Shown here: positions 53,938-61,672 of the stretch, one piece after another | How positions within the stretch are numbered: the first letter of the stretch is position 1 | How the letters are laid out: the number at the start of each line of letters is the position of its first letter | From: CAZIAK01 sp964537035 | Lineage (GTDB): Bacteria > Planctomycetota > B15-G4 | NCBI GenBank assembly: GCA_964537035.1 | Contig: CAZIAK010000025.1 | Span: 1-64,000 of the forward strand | Length of the DNA: 64,000 nt | Reading direction: 5' to 3' | The notes under the pieces: model-generated | What the model saw: only the letters and a program-made list of their open reading frames with translations | The model's database searches: none | What the model was told of the DNA's origin: nothing | Position numbers and translations under genes: made by a program

Positions 53938-53985
53938 GCCTGAACATCGCTTGTTGATCATGGGCCCACCCTCGCGGTGAGCTCG

Positions 53986-54019
53986 CCATCGGGCAGGTCC
54001 TTCGGGGCCTGCCCGATGG
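53986..54019 (+). terminator. Strong hairpin terminator with TTCG tetraloop
   Basis: CCATCGGGCAGGTCC (53986-54000), loop TTCG, then GGGCCTGCCCGATGG (54005-54019): a 15-bp stem with one G-T pair closed by a stable cUUCGg loop. It lies 49 bases after the first FG-GAP stop and is followed by TCGTTTGT, so it separates the two paralogues. Confidence 0.85.
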
Positions 54020-54235
54020 TCGTTTGTGGGCCTGTCCTCAGGGGTGATTTGTCCTACAGACCCTTGCGCTGACGCTCTTCTTGTGCCCACCCGGCCTGAT
54101 AGACTCTTTTTCAGGCAGCGCTGGCCCCCGATGCCAGGTCTGCCGAACAGAGCCAGCTCGGTCGCCGCCATGGCTCCATTCAGCGCGGCCTCTCGTGCCG
54201 ATCAGGCAGCGGTTGTCTTCATGCGGAGTCCTCAG

Positions 54236-55873
54236 ATGCGCAAATCTCTCCTTACGGCCATCACGTTGGCAGCTCTCGGTGTGGTGTCTGCCCAGAGCGT
54301 CCAGAACATCGTCCTCTTCGGGTCCTTGAACGGTGAGGCAGGGTCTGCCGGGAGCGGTTCGATCCAGAACAACACCCGCAAGGTGCTGTTTCTCGATGTG
54401 GACAGCGACGGGGACCAAGACCTGGTGGCTGTGAATCACGGCGTGAACAGCCTGATCTACGTCAACGATGGCACTGGCCAGTTCGGCGTGCCGGTGCCCC
54501 TCAACGCTGGCCTCGATCTGGCCTGCAAGGGCGCGGCCTTCGCAGACTGGGATGGAGACTCGGATCTCGATTGCGTTCTGGCCGTGGGTCCGACGAATGG
54601 CGTGCAGGGCAGCAATCTCTTCCTGCGCAACGACACCGTGATGGTCGATGCCCCCGTCTTCACGGCCATCGCCGCGGGCGATCCCGACGCCCATGCCGAC
54701 CACTCCTACGACGTGGCCTTCGTCGCCGTCGGCAGCCAGCTTCAGCTGATCGTGGCCAACCGCATCATCACCGGCCAGCCCATGAGCGGTCGTGACCGGG
54801 TCTACGTCTCCAATGGCGACGGCACGTTCACCGAGGATGGGGCCAGCGTGATCGCGGTCTCAGGCCCGGCCAGCTCGCGGGACATCACCGTGGGCGACCT
54901 GAACGGCGACGGGCACGATGATCTGATCATCGCCCACGCTGGCAACAACGGCTCGCGCAACGTGATCTTTCGCAACAACGGCTTCGACGGCTTCTTCCAG
55001 GATGGTCGGGACGACTTCACCTTTCACAGCTCGCAGACCTACGGCACTGCCATGGGAGACCTGGACAACGACGGCAAGCTCGACGTGGTCACCGCCAACC
55101 GGCTGGACGCCAGCACCGGAGCGACCAACGCCGTCTTCGCCAACCGCTCTCGGCCCGGCAACATCAACCTGCAGCGCGCGCTCACCTGGCCCGTGTCCAC
55201 CAGCTACGACGTGGCCATCGGAGACCTCGACCTCGACGGTGACGGAGATGTTGTGGTGGCGAACAACAACTCTCCCAACGCGGTCTTCATGAACAACCAG
55301 GCCGACGACGGATTGCCTTCAGGGGCGCTGGTCTTCAGCCCGAGCAGCTTCTTCACGGAGGTGACCCACGGTGAGATCCAGTCGAGTCGGGGCAAGTCCC
55401 GGTCGGTGGCCCTCGCCGAGGTGGCGGACTACAGCGCCAACCCCAACCACACCGGGCTCGAAGTGGCCTTGGCCAACGCCAACGGCAGCTCGAACTTCTT
55501 CTTCCGTGGCTTCGGTGTCATGTTCTCGGATCTGGGCGGGGCCACCGCGGCTGCGCGCCTGGACGGCGGCGGCTTCCTGTCACCCACAGATGATGCTGCG
55601 CTGTGGTGCAGCGGCGGCGCGCCCAACGCGATGTACCAGCTGTTCGCTGATCTGGCCATCAACCCCGTGCCGCTCATGGGAGGTGTCTTCCACCCTGCCT
55701 CCGCGACCGTGCTGACCACCGGCACCTTGGATGGCCGTGGTCTGGCCACCATCGACATCCCCAACGGCTCGTTGCCCTCGGTGACCCAGGGGGTGTTCAT
55801 CGTCTTCCAGTATTCGCTGCCGGTGCAGGCTGAGATCAGCAACGGCATGTCCGCCATGATCCAGAGCAACTGA
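54236..55873 (+). CDS. Secreted FG-GAP/VCBS-repeat protein, paralogue 2
   Basis: 545 residues, same plan as the preceding gene: signal peptide (LTAITLAALGVVSAQS), then SVQNIVLF shared exactly, five Ca loops (DVDSDGDQD, DWDGDSDLD, DLNGDGHDD, DLDNDGKLD, DLDLDGDGD), SSNFFFRGFG, and the C-terminal module ending ISNGMSAMIQSN. The Ser/Asn-rich surface loops differ most. The ATG at 54236 has GGAGT seven bases upstream, like its paralogue; an ATG at 54221 is also in frame. It is a tandem duplicate that has diverged. Confidence 0.85.
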   Translation: MRKSLLTAITLAALGVVSAQSVQNIVLFGSLNGEAGSAGSGSIQNNTRKVLFLDVDSDGDQDLVAVNHGVNSLIYVNDGTGQFGVPVPLNAGLDLACKGAAFADWDGDSDLDCVLAVGPTNGVQGSNLFLRNDTVMVDAPVFTAIAAGDPDAHADHSYDVAFVAVGSQLQLIVANRIITGQPMSGRDRVYVSNGDGTFTEDGASVIAVSGPASSRDITVGDLNGDGHDDLIIAHAGNNGSRNVIFRNNGFDGFFQDGRDDFTFHSSQTYGTAMGDLDNDGKLDVVTANRLDASTGATNAVFANRSRPGNINLQRALTWPVSTSYDVAIGDLDLDGDGDVVVANNNSPNAVFMNNQADDGLPSGALVFSPSSFFTEVTHGEIQSSRGKSRSVALAEVADYSANPNHTGLEVALANANGSSNFFFRGFGVMFSDLGGATAAARLDGGGFLSPTDDAALWCSGGAPNAMYQLFADLAINPVPLMGGVFHPASATVLTTGTLDGRGLATIDIPNGSLPSVTQGVFIVFQYSLPVQAEISNGMSAMIQSN

Positions 55874-55949
55874 GCCGAGCTTGGGCAGGCCGCTTTCCGG
55901 CAGGGCCCCCGGATTGTCGTTGCGATCTGTGTGGCGCGGAGCCTTCGAC

Positions 55950-57071
55950 GTGCGAGTTGCCAGAGCTGCGCCGCTGACTGCCGCCGCCCTCTGTGTGGCC
56001 CTGGTCGCACTGTGCAGCTCGGCGCGCGCCCATGACAACTCGCGCAGCCGTAGCCTGCTGGTCGTCGAGCCCGGGCAGCTGGTGCACTTCGTCAAGGTTC
56101 AGGCTCAGTCGGCCTGGGAGGTGCTGCCACTCGACCCCGACGGCAACCTCCTGGTGGAGGCCGCTGAGTTCGAGGCCGTGCGGGACGATCTGGCCCGCTA
56201 TGTCATGGAGCACGTGCGCCTGCGCCCCGATGGCGGTGAGCCACTGAAGGGCGAACTCGCCGTGGGTGAGCTGGTCAGTGATGTCATGGACGCCTTGTCC
56301 TTCGAGCAGTGGATCGAGCTGGAGCTGCACTACGAGCTGACCGTCATCCCCCGTGAGCTGGAGATCGAAGTCAGCCTCTTTCTGGAGACCAGCCCGCGGC
56401 ACCAGGACCTGTGCGATGTGATCTGGTCGGATGAGCCGGGCGTGGTGACCGGCGCATCTGCGCGATTGCGTTTCTGGGCGGGCGATCCCCGGCAGGTGGC
56501 CAGCTCCGGGCGACCTCTGCCAACGCCCGGCGTTCTGTCCGTGCTCCGGGCCGGGGCGCTGGGATTGCTCGGCAGCCCGCTGGCCCTGCTCTGCTTGGCG
56601 GCCCTTCTGGCTGGCAGCGCCGCGGTCAGCTCGAAAGCGCTGGCCCGCACGAACTCGGCCCGGGTGGTCTTGGCCTTTGTGCCCAGCCTGGCTGCGGGAG
56701 TGGCTTCGGTCGACTGGCTGGCCGAGCAGCTGACCGTGGGCGCCGTGTCCCTCGCCGGCGGCCTGGCCGTGGCCTGGGTTGGCGTGTTGAACCTGGGCGC
56801 CCTGGCCCGCAAGACAAACGCTGAAGCCCCTGGCCGCCCGGTCTGGGCAGAGGCTCTCGTCTTCGGTCTGCTCATGGGTCTGGGTCTGGGCCTGAACCCG
56901 AACGCACCGTCGGCCAGCCCGTCGTGGCAGCTCGCCCTGGGCGCCGCCTGCGCCGCAGCCCTGGCCGGAGTGCCCCTGCGAGCCCTGCTCTGTCGAGTCA
57001 GACCCGCAGGCCTGCTCGTGTCCGTGGAAGCGATCGCAGCCGGGGGCTGGGTTGCCCTCACCGCTCTCTAA
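55950..57071 (+). CDS. HupE/UreJ-like membrane protein
   Basis: About 373 residues. The signal peptide (LTAAALCVALVALCSSARAH) is followed by a soluble beta-rich domain of about 170 residues (LLVVEPGQLVHFVKVQAQS, LPLDPDGNLLVEAAEFEAV). Six or seven C-terminal membrane helices follow. The plan (exported domain, then helices) fits the HupE/UreJ_2 family, some of which are linked to metal traffic, but the usual His motifs of the helices are not evident. GTG 55950 has GGAG eight bases upstream; earlier non-ATG starts in frame would lengthen the signal. Function uncertain. Confidence 0.6.
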   Translation: MRVARAAPLTAAALCVALVALCSSARAHDNSRSRSLLVVEPGQLVHFVKVQAQSAWEVLPLDPDGNLLVEAAEFEAVRDDLARYVMEHVRLRPDGGEPLKGELAVGELVSDVMDALSFEQWIELELHYELTVIPRELEIEVSLFLETSPRHQDLCDVIWSDEPGVVTGASARLRFWAGDPRQVASSGRPLPTPGVLSVLRAGALGLLGSPLALLCLAALLAGSAAVSSKALARTNSARVVLAFVPSLAAGVASVDWLAEQLTVGAVSLAGGLAVAWVGVLNLGALARKTNAEAPGRPVWAEALVFGLLMGLGLGLNPNAPSASPSWQLALGAACAAALAGVPLRALLCRVRPAGLLVSVEAIAAGGWVALTAL

Positions 57072-57094
57072 CCCGCATTCTTCACCAAGCGCGG

Positions 57095-57127
57095 CCGCAG
57101 CAGAAGCTGGTGAGACGTCCGGGCTAG
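57095..57127. repeat. 33-bp convergent-end element, copy 2
   Basis: CCGCAGCAGAAGCTGGTGAG continues to the stop codon of the minus-strand transketolase gene, matching copy 1 (48382-48414) at 28 of 33 positions. TTCACCAAGC (57081-57090) pairs with GCTGGTGAG (57106-57114) with one bulge, around a GCGGCCGC palindrome, so a hairpin is possible here too. Confidence 0.75.
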
Positions 57128-58026
57128 CTGAGACCCAGCTCCGCCAGGGCAGCGGCGGCCTGGTCCGCGTCGGGGGTGACGCCGTGCCAGCTGGGCACGT
57201 CCTCCATGAAGGAGACGCCCTTGCCCAGCACGGTGTTGCAGCAGATCAGCTGGGGCTGGCCGCGCACGGTCTTGGCCTGATCGAGGGCCTGATTCAGCGC
57301 GTCCATGTCGTGGCCGTCGATGGTGGTCACGTGCCAGCCGAAGGCCGCGTACTTCGCCGCCAGGTCGCCCTGGTCCATCACGTCCTTCGTGAAGCCGTCG
57401 ATCTGGATGCCGTTGCGATCGAGGAGCACGGTGAGGTTGTCGACCTTGTAGTGGGCGGCGGCCGAAGCCATCTCCCAGACCTGGCCTTCTTGGGACTCGC
57501 CGTCGCTGCTGCCCACGTAGACCCGGTAGTTCTTGCCCTGCACCCGGGCGGCCAGGGCCATGCCCAGGCCCACGCTCACGCCGTTGCCCAGCGAGCCCGT
57601 GCAGCAGTCTACACCCTTGGTGAAGTGAAAGTCGGGGTGGCCCTGAAGCTTGCTGCCCAGCTGGCGCAGGGTCCACAGGTCGCTGCGGGGGAAGTAGCCC
57701 AGGCGCGCGAGAATGGCGTAGAGGATCGGGCAGATGTGCCCGTTCGAGAGGACGAAACGATCTCGGTCGGCCCACTCGGGCTCATCCGGGCGCACGTTCA
57801 TGTGCCCGCCGAAGTACAGCGCCGTGTAGACGTCGGCCATGCCCAGGGAGCCCCCGGGATGACCGGAGCGGGACTTCTCCAGCATGCGGATCACATCGCC
57901 CCGCAGCTCTCGGGCGATGGTGGCGAGTTCGTCGGTGGAGGCAGTGGTCATCCGTGGTCCCGATGTGGTGAGGCTGGGTGTGCTGTGGCTGGGTGCGGGG
58001 TCTGCGGTGGGTGTAGAAGAGCTCAT
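57124..58026 (-). CDS. Transketolase, N-terminal (TPP pyrophosphate-binding) subunit
   Basis: 300 residues. KSRSGHPGGSLGMADVYTAL and LSNGHICPILYAIL match the N-terminal half of transketolase; GTGSLG-type TGSLGNGVSVGLGMAL and GDGESQEGQ-type SSDGESQEGQVWE bind thiamine diphosphate and its metal. The leading ~30 residues are Ser/Thr/Pro-rich and not conserved. The ATG at 58026 overlaps the stop of the C-terminal subunit gene (ATGA); an internal ATG at 57951 would trim the tail. The two form one transketolase of the pentose-phosphate pathway. Confidence 0.93.
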   Translation of the reverse strand: MSSSTPTADPAPSHSTPSLTTSGPRMTTASTDELATIARELRGDVIRMLEKSRSGHPGGSLGMADVYTALYFGGHMNVRPDEPEWADRDRFVLSNGHICPILYAILARLGYFPRSDLWTLRQLGSKLQGHPDFHFTKGVDCCTGSLGNGVSVGLGMALAARVQGKNYRVYVGSSDGESQEGQVWEMASAAAHYKVDNLTVLLDRNGIQIDGFTKDVMDQGDLAAKYAAFGWHVTTIDGHDMDALNQALDQAKTVRGQPQLICCNTVLGKGVSFMEDVPSWHGVTPDADQAAAALAELGLS

Positions 58027-58976
58027 GACTTGCGGCCGAGCAGCTCTCGGGCTGCCTGGGCGATGGCCGGGGCGGTCATGCCGAAGTGCTCGAGCAGCTG
58101 CACGCCGTCGCCAGATTCGCCGAAGCGGTCGTCCATGCCCAGGCGGCGCACGGGGCACGGTGCCTCTTCGCCGATGGCTTCGAGGACGGCGCTGCCCAGT
58201 CCGCCAGAGCGCTGGTGCTCTTCGACGGTGACCAGGGCGCCGGTCTCGCGGGCGGCCTTGATCAGGGTGGCGGCGTCGAGGGGCTTGAGGGAGGCGGCGT
58301 TGAGCACCCGGGCCGAGATACCTTCGGCGGCCAGCAGCTCGGCGGCTTCGGCGGCGTAGTAGGTCGTCACGCCGAGCCCGATCAGGGTGACGTCGTCGCC
58401 CTCGCGCAGGGTGCTGATCTTGCCGATCTCGAACTGATGGTCGGCGGGGAGAAACAGGGGCGTCTTCATGCGCGAGAGGCGCACGTAGGCGGGCAGCTTG
58501 TCCGCCGCCACGGCCTGGATCGCCTGCTCGGTCTCGAGGCCATCAGAGGGGACGATGACGCGCATGTTGGGCAGCACGCGCATGATGGCCAGGTCTTCGA
58601 GGACCTGGTGGCTGGCGCCGTCTTCGCCCGTGGTCACTCCGGCGTGGGTGCCACAGATCTTCACGTTGTTCACGGGCAGGGCCACCTCTTGGCGCACCTG
58701 CTCGAAGGCCTTGCCCACGGCGAACATGGAGAACGACGAGGCGAAGGAGGTCAGCCCGGTCTGGGCCAGCCCCGCCGCGACGCCGATCATGTTGGCCTCG
58801 GCCACACCCATGTTGAAGAAGCGCTCCGGGAACTCCTGGGAGAACTGCTTGGTCTTGGTGGACCCTGAGAGGTCGGCCTCGAGAACGACGATGTCGCTCC
58901 GTTCGGCGCCCAGGGCGGCCAGGGCCTTGCCGTAGCTCTCGCGGGTGGCGATCTGGCCGGTGACGGTGACGGTCAA
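58023..58976 (-). CDS. Transketolase, C-terminal (TPP pyrimidine-binding) subunit
   Basis: 317 residues. EADLSGSTKTKQF, RFFNMGVAEANMIGVAAGLA (the Glu activates the cofactor), ICGTHAGVTTGEDGASHQ and LEDLAIMRVLPNMRVIVP are the usual blocks; the C-terminal swivel domain starts near ISARVLNAASLKPLD. The TTG start is supported by GGAG seven bases upstream. It precedes the N-terminal subunit gene, the reverse of the usual order. Confidence 0.93.
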   Translation of the reverse strand: MTVTVTGQIATRESYGKALAALGAERSDIVVLEADLSGSTKTKQFSQEFPERFFNMGVAEANMIGVAAGLAQTGLTSFASSFSMFAVGKAFEQVRQEVALPVNNVKICGTHAGVTTGEDGASHQVLEDLAIMRVLPNMRVIVPSDGLETEQAIQAVAADKLPAYVRLSRMKTPLFLPADHQFEIGKISTLREGDDVTLIGLGVTTYYAAEAAELLAAEGISARVLNAASLKPLDAATLIKAARETGALVTVEEHQRSGGLGSAVLEAIGEEAPCPVRRLGMDDRFGESGDGVQLLEHFGMTAPAIAQAARELLGRKS

Positions 58977-59815
58977 GGCTGGGCTCCGATGTCAGTGGTG
59001 GCTGGGCATCGGCCGGCGCACCCTGGGGCCTGCGACCCTCGGGGGAGCGGGGCGACCGGAACGACGCCGAGCCATACGGTGGCGGCGACTCGCCTGTGGC
59101 GCAACTCCGAAATGCTCCGTGGCGCTGGAGCCGACAGGGGGGGGGCACCAACGCTGACCAGGGAGGCTGGTGGGCCTGCAGACTTGGCCCCGTTCGGCCT
59201 AGCTCTCGGGGAGGCTGTCAGCCACCAAGCTGATAGGCAGGCTGAGGAGCATGGCCATGCCCAGCACGAGCCAGATCAGTTGTCTGGCGGGCGTTGTCTA
59301 GGGACTCGAAGCCAGGGGTATCTGCGACGCAAGCAAGTGCCCGGGTCCCCGATGCCAGGAGCCGCGAGTCGCTCAAGCGTGAACTGGCTGGGATCGCCTG
59401 GGCCCGTCGAGGAGGCCTCGTGCGCCAGCTGAGGAAGGCGCGCCAGCGCCTCACTGGGAAGCTGCTGCAAAACGATGCGGGAAAGCCTGAGGGTCGGCGC
59501 TGAGGATTTCGACGTTTTCCATGAAGGTACTCGTGCTACTCCGACATCTACCCTCATCAGCAAAGTGATCGACGTCGAGGCTGCCGTTACCTATTTCAAG
59601 ACAATCTCGTCACGTGATGGTGCGAAGAGTCTTGGCGCGGAGCAATGTGCCCTCTCTGTCCTGTTCCGGCGGGCTCGTCGCGGAATGCCAAGAAGAACAG
59701 CCCACGATCATTGGGACTGGAGTAGTCTTCGGTCATCGGTATGGAAGGCTCCGCTCGCCTGGAAGGGCGAGCGCAGACGCCGATCACAAGAGGAAGAGAG
59801 AAGGAGGACTACTGG
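58977..59815. other. Long intergenic region with possible gene remnants
   Basis: About 840 bases between the divergent transketolase and oxidase genes. On the minus strand, 59276-59563 is open and protein-like (LRLSRIVLQQLPSEALARLP), and just beyond it, one frame over, a hydrophobic stretch (QLIWLVLGMAMLLSLPIS) ends at a stop near 59199-59201. This could be a decayed small membrane protein, but no family is seen. From about 59500 rightward the base composition becomes less GC-rich. AAGGAGG at 59800-59806 is the ribosome site of the next gene. Confidence 0.4.
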
Positions 59816-61633
59816 ATGCTGCACTCATATTCCAAGTCTGTCGTCAGCCGCTTCGGTGGGCTCGCGACGCTGTCGCTGTTGCTGCTGGTGGGCACTCCGT
59901 GCTTGCAGGCGCAGGGAGCTGGCGCCCCCTCGTTTTCAGGGCAGTGGAGCGGGCCCTATACACTCACCAACATTCTGGGTGGCAACAAGGAAATCGCCCA
60001 TGCCATCGTCCTTCCTCCAGCAGAGGGAAAGGACTCGCGGGTGTTCTTCATCGCCCGCAAGGCAACATGCGGCACTGGGAACGTCGACGGCTTTGTCTGG
60101 CTAGGTAACCGGCCAGGGAATGCACAGCGAGTCACGCACTCATCGTCGCCGCTGAATGCCTCTGAGGACGCCTTCTGTTCGGGGCACACCCTCCTCCCCG
60201 ACGGCAATGTCTTGATAGCGGGTGGGCTGGATGAGGTTGGCAAGTGCGAGTCGGCGTGCAATCCAGATCAGAGCGCCTTTGGGCACCGAGCCCTCCGGGT
60301 GCTCGACACGTCCACTCATCCGCCGACGTGGATTGAGCCGTCCTTGCTGACCATGAATCGAGAACGGTGGTATCCCTCCTTGATCACACTCAACAACGGA
60401 GATCCATTCATCGCGGGGCACGGAAAGAACGCGGAGCCAGATGGGCCGGATCAGTGTGCCCCTACCTACGGTGCCGAGGCGATCCACGAAACGTGGGATC
60501 GGATCGCTTGGAATCCACTGGCGCTCGTCAATCCGACGCTCACGATCAGCCGCGGCGGAGTGAACTGTGACACGACGGATCCATTCTTGAGCATGGGGGA
60601 CTATCCGCGGATTCACATGCTGTCCACGGGAGATGTATTCATTGCCGACGCGACTCGTGCGGCGTTCCTGGATATTGAGAACCCACTGTGCGGCGTGGGC
60701 CAGGAGGAGCGATGGGAGACGATGCCGACGTCCATGCCCTCCGTGGATCGTCACGGCGGCAACTCGGTGCATCTTGTGTATCCCGATCCAGGCCAGCCAG
60801 GGATGTACGCACCCATTGACGTCATCTACGCAATCGGTGGTACGAATGGAGGCGATGACACCACATGCGTGCCACTTCTCCCCGACGATATCACCGTGGC
60901 GTCCGTCTACGGCGAGGTCGACAAGTATGTAGAGCCGAGCGTCTCCACAGTGTGGGACTACTCCGCCCCTGACTTGAACTTCCCTCGCTTCAACCACAAC
61001 TCGGTGTTGTTACTGGACGGATCGATCCTGGTGAACGGAGGCTCCGATGGAGTCAGCTGCGCAGGAGACCCGCTGCCCCCGGAACGCTATCGTCCCCCAG
61101 AGATCTTCGGCCCGTCCCAGGGCAGCTCCTGGACAGCCGTCACGGGTGCCGTAGAGCCGTCGCACCGTCGCTACCATTCAGTGGCAGGTCTGCTTCCAGA
61201 TGGGCGGGTGTTCTCTGCTGGAGGAACCTTCACGGCGGACTACCACACGGTCGCCGTGTACGAGCCGCCCTACTTCTTCCGCGCGCGACCCGAGATCACG
61301 TCGTCGCCAGCGGTGATCCAATATCCACAGGTCAATGGAACATTCCCAGTGAACGTGACGCTCTCATCGGCCAGCAGTACCGTGGAGCGCGTCGCTCTTG
61401 TCCGCACCGGGTCGATTACCCACGCATGGGACATGAACCAAAGGTATGTGGTTCTTGATTTCGATGTCGTAGGAGGAACTTCTCCTCAACTGACCCTGGA
61501 TGTGCAGTTACCGACCAATGCTTTCGCAGTGCCCCCAGGGCATTACTACCTCACCGTCGTGGAGAAGACGCAGATGCTTGGCGAGGGGAAGTGGGTGCCA
61601 AGCCCTGGTCAGTGGATTCGCGTCGATCTATAG
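59816..61633 (+). CDS. Copper-radical oxidase-like protein (galactose/glyoxal oxidase family)
   Basis: 605 residues with a signal peptide (LATLSLLLLVGTPCLQAQ). The propeller has Kelch-type strands (LLPDGNVLIAGG, LLPDGRVFSAGG), followed by a DUF1929-type C-terminal domain. All copper-radical residues appear in place: Cys121 (AFCSGH), Tyr186 (RWYPS), Tyr453-His454 (RRYHSV) and His536 (ITHAWDMNQR), matching Cys228, Tyr272, Tyr495-His496 and His581 of galactose oxidase. It should oxidise a primary alcohol or aldehyde to the next level with H2O2 release, outside the cell. AAGGAGG precedes the ATG. Base composition is lower in GC than in most of the window. Confidence 0.88.
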   Translation: MLHSYSKSVVSRFGGLATLSLLLLVGTPCLQAQGAGAPSFSGQWSGPYTLTNILGGNKEIAHAIVLPPAEGKDSRVFFIARKATCGTGNVDGFVWLGNRPGNAQRVTHSSSPLNASEDAFCSGHTLLPDGNVLIAGGLDEVGKCESACNPDQSAFGHRALRVLDTSTHPPTWIEPSLLTMNRERWYPSLITLNNGDPFIAGHGKNAEPDGPDQCAPTYGAEAIHETWDRIAWNPLALVNPTLTISRGGVNCDTTDPFLSMGDYPRIHMLSTGDVFIADATRAAFLDIENPLCGVGQEERWETMPTSMPSVDRHGGNSVHLVYPDPGQPGMYAPIDVIYAIGGTNGGDDTTCVPLLPDDITVASVYGEVDKYVEPSVSTVWDYSAPDLNFPRFNHNSVLLLDGSILVNGGSDGVSCAGDPLPPERYRPPEIFGPSQGSSWTAVTGAVEPSHRRYHSVAGLLPDGRVFSAGGTFTADYHTVAVYEPPYFFRARPEITSSPAVIQYPQVNGTFPVNVTLSSASSTVERVALVRTGSITHAWDMNQRYVVLDFDVVGGTSPQLTLDVQLPTNAFAVPPGHYYLTVVEKTQMLGEGKWVPSPGQWIRVDL

Positions 61634-61672
61634 CGCATAGCTCCAAGCTTGCCCCCAGGAACGAAGAGTCAC

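Noticed and set aside
52120..54171. A 683-codon minus-strand frame opposite the first FG-GAP gene
   Set aside because: It mirrors the Asp-rich Ca-loop codons and shows no family; the plus-strand gene has signal peptide, ribosome site and terminator.
59276..59563. A 95-codon minus-strand frame before the oxidase gene
   Set aside because: Protein-like in part, but unrecognised and one frame off the neighbouring hydrophobic stretch; reported only as a possible relic.
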